In this document: positions 1 through 7,627 of the stretch, piece by piece
How positions within the stretch are numbered: position 1 is the first letter of the stretch
Layout: each line of letters begins with the position of its first letter
DNA from: Comamonadaceae bacterium
GTDB lineage: Bacteria > Pseudomonadota > Gammaproteobacteria > Burkholderiales > Burkholderiaceae_C
Direction: 5' to 3'
Assembly: GCA_947449025.1 (NCBI GenBank)
Contig: CANFQF010000016.1
Location: 1 to 34,436 of the forward strand
Length of the DNA stretch: 34,436 bases
Program-made: the position numbers and the translations under genes
Notes under the pieces: generated by a model
What the model was told of the DNA's origin: nothing
The model's input: the letters and a program-made list of their open reading frames with translations, nothing else
Databases searched by the model: none

Positions 1-84
1 GACGCCACACCCGACGCCACACCCGACGCCACACCCAGCGCTGCATCCGGCGCTGCATCCGACGCTGCATCCGACGCCACCACG
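1..84. repeat. 12-bp tandem repeat (seven degenerate units)
   Basis: Seven consecutive 12-bp units are readable: three copies of GACGCCACACCC, then AGCGCTGCATCC, GGCGCTGCATCC, GACGCTGCATCC and a final diverged GACGCCACCACG. The array probably continues to the left of the window. It lies inside the partial minus-strand gene and encodes a four-residue repeat there. A closely similar unit occurs at 4564-4599. Confidence 0.85.
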
Positions 85-344
85 CGATGACTCAGAATAC
101 GCGCCCCTGCAGTTCCGGGAGGCGGCGGAGCGGGATCGACCCGGGCGTAGGCAGCGGCGGCAGCGGGGTGAGGCAGACGGGGCAGGCAGCAGGCAAACAG
201 GGACCGTAGGCAGCCGGGCTCGGCGTCGCGCCCAGGCTCCTGGATTGGCTGTGGAGGCGGGGGCACAGCGGCCGCCGCTTCAGGCGCTGGCGTGTGCGCC
301 AGTGCGGTCGTGCGAACGTGTGAGAAATCTGAGTCGCGAATCAT
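1..344 (-). CDS. Partial Ala/Pro-rich protein, paralogue of the neighbouring 773-aa protein (runs off the window)
   Basis: An open minus-strand frame starts at ATG 344 and has no stop down to base 1, so at least 114 codons are visible and the C-terminus lies outside the window. The start is supported by a GGAGG ribosome-binding site seven bases upstream (TTCGGAGGGTCTTCC then ATG). Residues 19-82 match residues 44-107 of the downstream paralogue without gaps and about 90% identical in DNA by eye. The match includes a Pro-rich stretch and a Cys cluster (GCLRSLFACCLP). Residues 1-18 are unrelated to the paralogue. After the shared module the frame enters a 12-bp tandem repeat encoding SDAA, PDAA and SGVA units. 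I do not recognise the family. The shared N-terminal part followed by a different tail resembles module shuffling of secreted effectors, but this is inference only. Confidence 0.65.
   Translation of the reverse strand, partial: MIRDSDFSHVRTTALAHTPAPEAAAAVPPPPQPIQEPGRDAEPGCLRSLFACCLPRLPHPAAAAAYARVDPAPPPPGTAGARILSHRVVASDAASDAAPDAALGVASGVASGVA
99..290 (-). repeat. Direct duplication, copy A (about 192 bp, partner at 2538-2729)
   Basis: This stretch matches 2538-2729 in the same orientation, without gaps and with roughly 17 differences by my own count. Both copies are read in the same frame and encode the Pro-rich and Cys-rich N-terminal module of two neighbouring genes. The match ends abruptly at both sides: upstream the start regions differ, and downstream one copy enters a minisatellite. 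Confidence 0.85.
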
Positions 345-536
345 TGGAAGACCCTCCGAAGGAAAGTGGCGAGTGCAGCGATTGACGTCGTACGGTGGCA
401 GTGGCGTTGGGTCGAGGGCGGGCGCTTAGGGAGGGGATCGGGGCCGGAGTCTCGACGCTGCGTGCCCCCTCAGGGTGTCTAGCGACTGAACGTGCGACAG
501 AACCCGACCAGCCAGTGCCCTGGCGGCCGGGGCGGG

Positions 537-2858
537 TCACTCGCGGCCGGCCGACCCAGGCGTTGCGCTCGATCGAGTCGCCCTGTCACTCGCTCGTGCG
601 GCCGATGCCGACGCTCGAGCGGCCGCTGCAGAGGAGGATGAAGCCGACGATGAAGCCGCAGGTGTGGCCGATTCGTGCGATGCCTCTGGTGCCCGCGGTG
701 CCCGCTGTGTGGCGCGGACCCTGCCACGCCGCATCGACGCGAGCTCGGCGCCCGATTCGCGTGGGGACGGACTGCGCAGCGACGGGCTCGACTTCGCCTC
801 GGCCGACAGGCCGGCCGATCGGGAAGGCGCCGCGCCGGCGGCGATGGCAGGCGCGCCGGCTGGGGCAGGTCCAGGGGTCGCGGGTCTACCCAACGCTAGA
901 TTCAGTTGGGTCTCCAACTGGCGCAAGGTACGTCCGATGAGATCTTCTCCCAGTGCCGCCGCATGCCGGTCTTGGCGCCAGGTGTTCAGCCAGGCTTGCT
1001 CTTGTTCCACGATGCCCGCGTGGCGCCGCAGGGTGGGCGTGGCCAGGGCGCGCAGCAGGTGCCGTTCTGGGTTTCTGGTAGCCCTTGGATCTCCGCGCCT
1101 GACCATGTGGAGCAAGGTTTTGAGGGTCTCGCTGTAGCTGGCGTACAGCATGGGCAGGGCCGTGTGCCGATCGATCAGGGCGTCGTCGGCCACCACGTCG
1201 GCCACCTCGTCGTCCAGCGAGGCGGCCGCGCTGGCCGAACGCGCGGCGCTCGCCGAACGCGCCGAGTGCGAGGCTTTGGACTCGGGGTCCGGCCGCGCGG
1301 TAAAGGGGGCGATCGCCGCGCGGGCCGCAGATTCGCGCTGGTCCAGCATTCTGACCAGGCGCTGCCGCTGGTTGGCGAATTCCGCTGGCGTGAGCCGGCC
1401 GATGACCTCCGTGAACCATTCCGTGACCCGGTCTTGCTTGTCCTCGACCTCCCCGGGGCCGGCCAGGACGGCGTAGGGCGCGACATTTGGAGGAAGGCCC
1501 GCGAGGCCCGCTCGCTGTGTCAGGACGTTCGGCACATCCAAGGCACGGGTGGTCGGCGTGTCTTGAAACGCATGCTGGAGGATCCTCCGCATCTGCGTCT
1601 GTAGGTTCCTAGAAGTAGCGTCGTAGAACTGACTGCTGGAGAAACCGGAGGCCAGGCAGAAGACCACCGTTTGCAGGGGCTGGCAGGGTATGCTCGTCTC
1701 GGAAAAGTCTTGGGCCACCTGGCCAAGGAACTCGGCCTGGGCCTGCCGGTTCCAATGAGTGCCCCGGTTGAGGTAATCCGGCTCAATGGGGCCGCGCTGG
1801 TCCCGATCGTTCCGACCGAAGGACGCTGCCCACAAGCAAAGCATGGCGGCGGGGAGGGAGTGGCCGCCTTCATGCTGCAGCAAGTCCACCAGTGGACGGT
1901 GCGCAGGCCTGCGAACGCCGCGCAGCTCGCGAACGTAGCTGTCGCTTTGCGCAGGCCGGTGGGCCAGCAGGTCGGCCATCTGGCTCAAGCTATAGCCCGG
2001 CGGGGGCCAGTCAGTCACCGGGCCGCTTATCAAGTCCAAGCGGTAGTTTTGCGTCGGCAACTGGGCCAGCAGGCTGCCAATCCACCACTGGAGAACATCC
2101 TCGGCGCGACGGCTTTCCCTGAGATCGCTGTTGTAGGAATAGCCGCAGCCCGCTCCGTCGAGGGCTGACAACCTTGGGAAACCCGGTCGCTCATACGCTG
2201 CCGCGAACCTGGCGACTGCCTCCAGGTGGGCAGTGCCAGATCGCCCGCCTTCCGAGAGGACCTGGGCACCCGCGCGGCCGAAGGCCGCAATCATGCGCTC
2301 CTGACTCTTGGGCTCCCGCCAAAAAATAATCTGGCCGAATTCGCCTTCGTTGGCCCACATGCCGTTAAGCCAATGCATCAGCGCGGAGCACTGCTCGGGC
2401 GTGGATCTTGGTCCCAGGGCTGCGTCGGCGAAGATCCGGCCTGCAGCTTGGAAGCTGTTCGCCCGGACGAGGCGCGTCACTTCACGGGTGACGGCCTCTG
2501 GGGCTGACCCCAAATCCACCACGCGTAGGCGCAGAGGACGAGCCCCCGCAGTTCCGGTAGGCAGCGGAGCGGGAGCGACCCTGGCAGCGGCAGCGGAGGC
2601 AGTGGGGCGCGGCAGACAGGGCAGGCAGCAGGAAAACAGGGACCGGAGGCAGCCGGGCTCGTCGTCGCGCCCAGGCTCCTGGATTGGCTGTGGAGGCGGG
2701 GGCACAGCGGCTGCGGCTTCAGGCGCTGGCCCCATGACGTCGGCACCGGGAGCTCCGCGCTCGATGGCTGCGGCTGCGGCTGCGGCTCTGGCGGCCTCGG
2801 CGGCTCTGACGTTAACGAGCGGGGGCGTGGTTGTTCGTGGGGGAGTCTGGCCGTGCAT
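537..2858 (-). CDS. Large Ala/Ser-rich protein of unknown function, effector-like, with HEGGH motif
   Basis: 773 aa, soluble, no signal peptide or membrane helix seen. Residues 18-31 are almost pure Ala and residues 44-107 form the module duplicated in the partial neighbour gene. Residues 70-81 carry a Cys cluster (GCLRSLFSCCLPC) that could be a lipidation or metal site. A folded-looking middle part (about 115-510) contains HEGGH at 329-333, which fits the HExxH zinc-protease pattern; no third ligand can be assigned. Residues about 528-548 and 655-773 are Ser/Ala/Arg-rich and low complexity. An in-frame TAG lies two codons before ATG 2858, so the gene cannot start further upstream, yet there is no good ribosome-binding site before that ATG. 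Met42 at 2735 is an alternative start. The family was not recognised. Size, disorder and lack of a neighbourhood function suggest a secreted host-interaction protein, but this is not shown. Confidence 0.6.
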   Translation of the reverse strand: MHGQTPPRTTTPPLVNVRAAEAARAAAAAAAIERGAPGADVMGPAPEAAAAVPPPPQPIQEPGRDDEPGCLRSLFSCCLPCLPRPTASAAAARVAPAPLPTGTAGARPLRLRVVDLGSAPEAVTREVTRLVRANSFQAAGRIFADAALGPRSTPEQCSALMHWLNGMWANEGEFGQIIFWREPKSQERMIAAFGRAGAQVLSEGGRSGTAHLEAVARFAAAYERPGFPRLSALDGAGCGYSYNSDLRESRRAEDVLQWWIGSLLAQLPTQNYRLDLISGPVTDWPPPGYSLSQMADLLAHRPAQSDSYVRELRGVRRPAHRPLVDLLQHEGGHSLPAAMLCLWAASFGRNDRDQRGPIEPDYLNRGTHWNRQAQAEFLGQVAQDFSETSIPCQPLQTVVFCLASGFSSSQFYDATSRNLQTQMRRILQHAFQDTPTTRALDVPNVLTQRAGLAGLPPNVAPYAVLAGPGEVEDKQDRVTEWFTEVIGRLTPAEFANQRQRLVRMLDQRESAARAAIAPFTARPDPESKASHSARSASAARSASAAASLDDEVADVVADDALIDRHTALPMLYASYSETLKTLLHMVRRGDPRATRNPERHLLRALATPTLRRHAGIVEQEQAWLNTWRQDRHAAALGEDLIGRTLRQLETQLNLALGRPATPGPAPAGAPAIAAGAAPSRSAGLSAEAKSSPSLRSPSPRESGAELASMRRGRVRATQRAPRAPEASHESATPAASSSASSSSAAAARASASAARASDRATRSSATPGSAGRE
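2538..2729 (-). repeat. Direct duplication, copy B (partner at 99-290)
   Basis: Codons 44-107 of the 773-aa gene. The copy matches 99-290 ungapped with about 90% identity. The longest uninterrupted match is close to 50 bp, in the part encoding the run of prolines. The differences include both silent and amino-acid-changing sites, so both copies have drifted since duplication. Confidence 0.85.
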
Positions 2859-3023
2859 GGTCTAGGAGGATCTCGGTGGAGGGTTAGATGACGGAAAGAC
2901 CGTGATCAAAACCCCACCGCCGCGCCGCCGCTTGACGCGCCCCTGTCTAAAAGGTCGGCCGCCATCGCAGGCTTCAGCCCAACTCCAACTTCAACTCCAG
3001 ACCTGATACCGCTGGCCCTGTAT

Positions 3024-3041
3024 GCCGGCCGAGGCGCCGGC
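3024..3041. terminator. Possible stem-loop downstream of the alcohol dehydrogenase
   Basis: GCCGGC, a six-base spacer and GCCGGC form a perfect inverted repeat just beyond the stop of the minus-strand alcohol dehydrogenase gene. There is no T-run after it, so it is at best a weak or factor-assisted terminator. GCCGGC is self-complementary and common in GC-rich DNA, which lowers confidence. Confidence 0.25.
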
Positions 3042-3047
3042 CCTGCC

Positions 3048-4184
3048 TCAGAGCGACTCGGCCAGGATCGCCTCGTATTCCTCGGGCGTCGCGATGCGCG
3101 GATTGGTCTTGTGGCAGTGGTCCACCATCGCGCCGGCGATGATCTTGGCGAAAAGATCGCGGGTCACACCCATCTCGGCCAGGCCCTTGGGTAGGCCCAG
3201 TCGCGCGTTCAGGTCACGAATAGCCTCGGGGATGTCGCCGGCCGAGGCCAGACCCATGGCATGGGCCATGCGCTCCAGGCGCCGCTCTTTGCGGATGGAC
3301 TCGGCCTGGGCGTTGAAGCGGATCACCGCTGGCAGGAACATCGCGTTCAACGTGCCGTGATGCAGGCGCGGATCGACGCCCCCCAGGCTGTGCGAGAGCG
3401 AGTGCACCGCACCCAGGCCTTTTTGAAAAGCCATGGCGCCCTGCATCGAAGCGCTCATGAGGTTCAGGCGCGCCTCCCGGTCGCTGCCGTCGCGGGTGGC
3501 GCGCTCGATGTGCGCCCAGCCCCGTTCGAGACCGTCGAGCGCGATGCCGTCGGCCGGCGGGTTGAAGGCCGGCGCCATGAAGGTCTCCATGCAGTGGGCA
3601 ATGGCGTCCATGCCAGTGGCGGCGGTGAGTTTGGGCGGCAGGCCCAGGGTCAGCTCGGGGTCGCAGATAGCCGCGCGCGGCACCAGCAGCCAGTTGTGAA
3701 AGCCCAGCTTGCGGCCGTCGTCGACGATGAGGATGGCGCCGCGCGCCACCTCGCTGCCAGTGCCGCTGGTGGTGGGCACTGCAATCAAGGGGGCCACCCG
3801 TTCGGTGATGCGCGGCGAGCCGCCCAAAATGGTGGCGTAGTGGGTGAGCGGCCCTTCATGGGTGGCGGCAATGGCCACCCCCTTGGCGCAGTCGATCGCC
3901 GAGCCGCCGCCCACCGCGATCAGCCCGTCACACCCGTGCTGTTGGTACACCGCACAGGCCGCGCGCACCGAGGCTTCGGTGGGGTTGGAGGGGGTCTGGT
4001 CAAACACCGCAAACGGCACGCCGGGCAGGGCGTCCAGTGCCTTTTGCAGCACGCCCGCCGCGCGCACGCCGGCGTCAGTGACGATGAGGGGGCGGGTCAT
4101 GCCCACCCGCTCGCACTCCTGTTTGAGGAGCGCAATGGCGCCAAATTCGAACTGGATCTGGGTGACGTAATAGATGAAGGCCAT
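3048..4184 (-). CDS. Iron-containing alcohol dehydrogenase
   Basis: 378 aa, the usual length for group III (iron-type) alcohol dehydrogenases, cytoplasmic NAD(P)-dependent enzymes that interconvert alcohols and aldehydes or ketones. The nucleotide-binding GGGS lies at 92-95 and the TTSGTGSE stretch at 138-145. The metal ligands fit the FucO spacing: Asp193, His197 (GMDAIAHCME), His261 (GAVHSLSHSLGG) and His275 (DPRLHHGTLN). The gene is divergent from the esterase gene that starts 91 bp away, so the two may share a control region and act on related substrates (ester hydrolysis releasing an alcohol); that link is inference. The substrate cannot be told from the sequence. ATG 4184 gives the normal N-terminus, though the ribosome-binding site is weak. 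Confidence 0.9.
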   Translation of the reverse strand: MAFIYYVTQIQFEFGAIALLKQECERVGMTRPLIVTDAGVRAAGVLQKALDALPGVPFAVFDQTPSNPTEASVRAACAVYQQHGCDGLIAVGGGSAIDCAKGVAIAATHEGPLTHYATILGGSPRITERVAPLIAVPTTSGTGSEVARGAILIVDDGRKLGFHNWLLVPRAAICDPELTLGLPPKLTAATGMDAIAHCMETFMAPAFNPPADGIALDGLERGWAHIERATRDGSDREARLNLMSASMQGAMAFQKGLGAVHSLSHSLGGVDPRLHHGTLNAMFLPAVIRFNAQAESIRKERRLERMAHAMGLASAGDIPEAIRDLNARLGLPKGLAEMGVTRDLFAKIIAGAMVDHCHKTNPRIATPEEYEAILAESL

Positions 4185-4275
4185 GGCGAAGGGGTTCCAG
4201 TGATCGGGCGGCCGCCCCCGAGCCTGGAGGCGTGTGCGTTTCGGGCGCTACGATGCCATAGTTTTCAAGCTGACC

Positions 4276-5307
4276 ATGCCCCATACGCGACTGACCCCGG
4301 CCATGCGCTCCGTGCTCGAGCGGCGAGCCCGTGCCAAGCTCCCGCCCATGCACCACATGACGGCATCCCAGGCTCGCGCCGCCTATGAGCAGGTGGCCGA
4401 GTTCTTGGAGATTCCCAAGCCCGTCGTGGCTCGGGTCGAGGACTTTCGCATCCCCGCCCGCGACGGGTACGCCATGGCCGCCAGGCTGTATGACGATGCG
4501 GCGCCGGCCCGGACGCCGGTGGGCGATGGCGTGGCCAAGTTGGCCGGACCTGGCAACGCACTAGGCGTCATATCTGGCGCCACATCCGGCACCACATCAG
4601 ACCGCCCCGTGCTGCTTTTTCTGCATGGCGGCGGGTTCGCCATCGGCAGCATTGCCACCCATGACACTCTGTGCCGGGAGCTGGCGCGCCTCTCGGGCTG
4701 CGCCGTGGTCTCCCTGGACTACCGCCTCGCCCCCGAGCACACATTTCCCACCGCTGTGAACGACGCCTGGGACGGCCTGCAATGGCTACACGCCCAAGGC
4801 GCCACCCTGGGCCTGGACCCGTCCCGCCTGGCCGTCGGCGGCGACAGCGCCGGCGGCACGCTGGCCGCGGTTTGTGCCCTGATGGCGCGTGACGTGGGAC
4901 TGCCCCTGGCGCTGCAGCTCCTGATTTACCCCGGCACCACCGCCCACGCCGACTTTCCCTCGCGCACCCACTACCGCGAAGGGGTGCTACTCGACGAGAC
5001 CATGATCGACTGGTTCTTCTCCCACTACCTCCCGCGCGAGGACCGGGAAGACTGGCGCTTTGCCCCGCTTTTGGCGCCCGACGTCGATGGTGTAGCCCCA
5101 GCCTGGCTGGCCCTGGCCGAGTGCGACCCGCTGGTCGACGAGGGCCTGGCCTACGCCGACAAGCTGCGCATGGCCGGCGTACCGGTCGACCTCGAGATCT
5201 ACCGAGGCGTGGTCCACGAGTTCATCAAAATGGGCCGGATCATCCCCGAGGCCCGCCAGTTCCACTCCGATGCGGCCGCCGCCCTGCGCCACGCCCTACA
5301 GCCCTGA
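4276..5307 (+). CDS. Alpha/beta hydrolase, hormone-sensitive-lipase (HSL) family esterase
   Basis: 343 aa from ATG 4276. A GTG at 4234 would add 14 residues of no family character, so I prefer the ATG. The HSL oxyanion motif HGGG is at 117-120, the nucleophile motif GDSAGG gives Ser191, and Asp284 (CDPLVDE) and His314 (VVHEF) complete the triad. The YRLAPEH motif (149-155) is typical. The enzyme should hydrolyse short-chain carboxylic esters in the cytoplasm. An oddity is the linker at about 97-108, which is coded by three 12-bp tandem units. This insertion lies just before the first core strand and looks like recent repeat expansion. The next gene, the thioesterase-GNAT fusion, starts 4 bp after this stop codon, so the two are likely cotranscribed. 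Confidence 0.9.
   Translation: MPHTRLTPAMRSVLERRARAKLPPMHHMTASQARAAYEQVAEFLEIPKPVVARVEDFRIPARDGYAMAARLYDDAAPARTPVGDGVAKLAGPGNALGVISGATSGTTSDRPVLLFLHGGGFAIGSIATHDTLCRELARLSGCAVVSLDYRLAPEHTFPTAVNDAWDGLQWLHAQGATLGLDPSRLAVGGDSAGGTLAAVCALMARDVGLPLALQLLIYPGTTAHADFPSRTHYREGVLLDETMIDWFFSHYLPREDREDWRFAPLLAPDVDGVAPAWLALAECDPLVDEGLAYADKLRMAGVPVDLEIYRGVVHEFIKMGRIIPEARQFHSDAAAALRHALQP
4564..4599. repeat. 12-bp tandem repeat inside the esterase gene (three units)
   Basis: Units GGCGTCATATCT, GGCGCCACATCC and GGCACCACATCA. They keep the reading frame and add a four-residue repeat to a surface linker. The consensus is close to that of the array at 1-84, although the two loci are unrelated genes. Confidence 0.7.
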
Positions 5308-5311
5308 CACC

Positions 5312-6214
5312 ATGAGTCAAGCCCAAACCCAAACCCAAGCGAAAACTCCAGCCCTGAGCCGGGACGCCTTCCGCTTCTTCCACCGCCTGCGCGTGCGCTG
5401 GGCCGAGGTGGACATGCAAAAAATCGTCTTCAACGCCCACTACCTGATGTACGCGGATACCGCGGTGGCCGACTACTGGCGGGCGCTGGCGCTGCCTTAT
5501 GAGGAGGCCATGCACCGCCTGGGGGGCGACCTGTATGTCAAAAAGGCCACCGTCGAGTACCACGCGTCCGCCAAGATGGACGACCGGCTGGACGTCGGCA
5601 TGCGCTGCGCCCGCATCGGCAACAGCTCGATGGTTTTTGAGTGCGGCATCTTCCGCGGCGAGCAGCTGCTGGTGACGGTCGATTTGCTCTATGTCTTTGC
5701 CGACCCGGCCACGCAAACCTCCAAGCCGGTGCCACAGGCCTTGCGTGACTGCATCGAGGGCTATGAGCGGGGGGAGGAGATGGTCACCGTCCGAACGGGC
5801 AGCTGGAACGCGTTGGGCGAAGGCGCTCGCGAGATGCGCCTGCGCGTCTTTGTCGGCGAGCAAAAGATTCCCGTCGAAGAGGAATGGGATGAGGCCGATG
5901 CCGTGTGCCTGCATGCGGTGGCCTTCAACCGGCTGGGGATGGCGGTGGGGACGGGCCGCTTGCTACCCGCCGAGAGCGGCGTGAGCAAGATTGGTCGGAT
6001 GGCGGTCCATGAGGTGATTCGCGGAACCGGTGTGGGACGCCAGATCCTGCGCCACTTGATGACGGCCGCCAAAGTACGCGGTGACAAAAAGATCGTGCTC
6101 CATGCGCAGGCGAGCGCAGTCGGCTTTTATGCGCGCGATGGCTTTTCGCAGACGGGAGAGCCGTTCCAAGAGGCCGGCATCGCCCACGTGGCCATGCGGC
6201 GTTCCTTCAACTGA
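5312..6214 (+). CDS. Fusion of 4HBT (YbgC/FadM-like) acyl-CoA thioesterase and GNAT acetyltransferase
   Basis: 300 aa from ATG 5312, which lies 4 bp past the esterase stop. Residues about 18-150 form a hot-dog thioesterase: WAEVDMQKIVFNAHYLMY holds the conserved Asp of the 4HBT motif, followed by VEYHASAKMDDRLDV. Residues about 165-300 form a GNAT domain of the ElaA/YitI type: LRVFVGEQKIPVEEEWDE, then the acetyl-CoA-binding RGTGVGRQILRHLM and the C-terminal ARDGF. Single 4HBT proteins are about 135 aa and single GNATs about 150 aa, so this is a true two-domain fusion in one uninterrupted frame. The first domain should cleave acyl-CoA; the acceptor of the second is unknown. The N-terminus (SQAQTQTQAK) comes from a short hexanucleotide repeat. 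Confidence 0.85.
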   Translation: MSQAQTQTQAKTPALSRDAFRFFHRLRVRWAEVDMQKIVFNAHYLMYADTAVADYWRALALPYEEAMHRLGGDLYVKKATVEYHASAKMDDRLDVGMRCARIGNSSMVFECGIFRGEQLLVTVDLLYVFADPATQTSKPVPQALRDCIEGYERGEEMVTVRTGSWNALGEGAREMRLRVFVGEQKIPVEEEWDEADAVCLHAVAFNRLGMAVGTGRLLPAESGVSKIGRMAVHEVIRGTGVGRQILRHLMTAAKVRGDKKIVLHAQASAVGFYARDGFSQTGEPFQEAGIAHVAMRRSFN

Positions 6215-6221
6215 CCCCAAA

Positions 6222-6234
6222 GGGCGGAGCGCCC
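6222..6234. terminator. Possible bidirectional stem-loop between converging genes
   Basis: GGGCG-GAG-CGCCC forms a five-pair stem 8 bp past the stop of the thioesterase-GNAT gene and before the end of the minus-strand gene at 6273. Read on the minus strand it is followed by TTT only. The location between converging genes favours a terminator; the short stem and missing T-run argue against an efficient one. Confidence 0.3.
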
Positions 6235-6272
6235 GTCGGAGGGTCGTCGGTGCCGGCGGTCAGGCGGTCTTC

Positions 6273-7271
6273 TTAGCCTGTCGTCTTGGCCAGCGGCGGC
6301 GGGGCAGCATCGAAGATCGCCCTGCATTTCTGGGCCAGCGCCTCGTCGTTGATCGACGCGAGGACCGTGTTTCGGATCATTTTCATGTGCTCGGGGTTGC
6401 GGGTCAGCTCATATTTCTCATTCCCTTCGCGGAGCGCCTGCGCCGTGTCCAGAATGCAAGCCTCCACCTCGTTTTGGGCCTGCTTGCTCACTTCACTGTT
6501 CTTGTGGGTACCCGCAGAGACCGCTTGCTTCTTGAGCGCGCTGTGGACATCGTCGAGACCATGGAACAACTCCTGGACTGCGCGGGGGGTCATCCAGCCT
6601 TCGGTGTGCCCAACGATGGCCGCCATCTCCTTGGCCTTTGTTGTCAGTGCGCTTGGGCGTAGCCGAGAGAGGTCAGTGATGTCATGGGCACTGAAGTTGA
6701 CGCCCGCCCCTCGGTCGATCGCTTCCTTGCAGCGCCGCGCGATATCGGGATCCTTGCCCTCGAGCGCCTTGTCGACGCCCAACTTGATCGCAGCGACCTT
6801 CGCTGGATACTTTCCTAACTGTTCGCCGCCCATGCGCGCCACCATTGCGTCCACGCCCGCGAGGATCACGTGTATCGGCGGGGGTTGAACACTACCGAAG
6901 TCTTCGCCGGGGAGCTCGATTTCGGCCACGACCCGCATAGTCTTCTCCGCCTGCCGCGCGAGAACATGGGGCGGAAGCGCCCCTCGGGGTTCGCTGCGAA
7001 TACGGCTGGCCAGCGGGGTCGATTCCGTTTCCATCCGCGAAGCCTTCATCAGAACAACGGCTCTGGCGGACGGGGGAAGGGAGTCAAGTGACCCTTGGAA
7101 CGCGGTCATCTTTCCCTGAGGGCCTGGCAAGGAGATGGCCCGCTTGGCTGCGGGGCCCGCGCTGTTTGTAGAGGCCGTCGACGGAGCGGAGCGGTCCGAT
7201 GGCGTGCCGGGCGCGCTGACCTGTCCGCCTTGGAGGGGGCGTAGGGCATTGCCCATACCAGTCAATTTCAT
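6273..7271 (-). CDS. Orphan soluble protein of unknown function, possible secreted effector
   Basis: 332 aa from ATG 7271, which is preceded by AGGA at proper spacing (CAGGAACTTCC then ATG). An upstream in-frame ATG at 7298 has no such site. The first 60 or so residues are rich in Gly, Ser, Ala and Pro and look disordered (ALRPLQGGQVSAPG, DRSAPSTASTNSAGPA). The rest, from about 85, is mostly charged and helical in character, with no signal peptide, membrane segment or motif I recognise. Base composition is visibly less GC-rich than the housekeeping block that follows. The gene lies divergent from another orphan gene at 7628 that has the same style of N-terminus. A disordered Ser-rich N-terminus with a helical body is usual for type III effectors, but no secretion gene lies in the window, so this stays a hypothesis. 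Confidence 0.6.
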   Translation of the reverse strand: MKLTGMGNALRPLQGGQVSAPGTPSDRSAPSTASTNSAGPAAKRAISLPGPQGKMTAFQGSLDSLPPSARAVVLMKASRMETESTPLASRIRSEPRGALPPHVLARQAEKTMRVVAEIELPGEDFGSVQPPPIHVILAGVDAMVARMGGEQLGKYPAKVAAIKLGVDKALEGKDPDIARRCKEAIDRGAGVNFSAHDITDLSRLRPSALTTKAKEMAAIVGHTEGWMTPRAVQELFHGLDDVHSALKKQAVSAGTHKNSEVSKQAQNEVEACILDTAQALREGNEKYELTRNPEHMKMIRNTVLASINDEALAQKCRAIFDAAPPPLAKTTG

Positions 7272-7627
7272 GGAAGTTCCTGATGGCTTGGCGCCCATCA
7301 GTAACGTCAGCGAATTGAAGGTTCTAGGCGAAAAATTCGACTAAGGAAGTCCGCTATCGTCCGGCAGCCCCGCCTTCAGCGCGTCAAAGGTCGTCTCGCA
7401 GCGTGTAGGGAACTGGAGCGGACTGACCGGGGGCGGCCCGCAAAAGCGCGCGCAGGCGTCAAAAGACCAAATCCGACTTTCAAAAGTCGACCCCGAAGCA
7501 AGAGCCGTAGCGTCTTTGGCGGGTGCTTGCCGCTGGTCTCGCCGCGGGACTGAACGAAATACAGCTATCTGAAAGGAACCATCAGCTCTTCAGTTGTACT
7601 GAGTAGCCTCAAAACCACAGAGGCCCT
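7272..7627. other. Divergent intergenic region between the two orphan genes
   Basis: About 356 bp without a supported gene. It must hold the promoters of both neighbours. Near 7310-7332 there are two direct copies of GCGAA (TTCGC on the minus strand) separated by 13 bases, 39 bp upstream of the preferred minus-strand start. The rest shows no clear -35/-10 pair, tRNA or repeat to my eye. Confidence 0.5.

Noticed and set aside
1-90. Plus-strand open frame ending in TGA at 88-90 (DATP and GAAS repeats), which could be the tail of a gene
   Set aside because: The opposite strand has an open frame with a good ribosome-binding site and clear similarity to the neighbouring gene, so the plus frame is its shadow in the repeat.
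395-1604. Plus-strand frames (180-230 codons) opposite the 773-aa gene
   Set aside because: They overlap each other and the minus gene, are Arg-rich, and have no duplicate in the frame-conserved repeat, whereas the minus frame is conserved between both copies.
7321-7350. TTCGA-N15-ATCGT before the 519-aa gene as a PIP box
   Set aside because: The second half has a mismatch in the TTCG core and the site lies almost 300 bp from the start codon.
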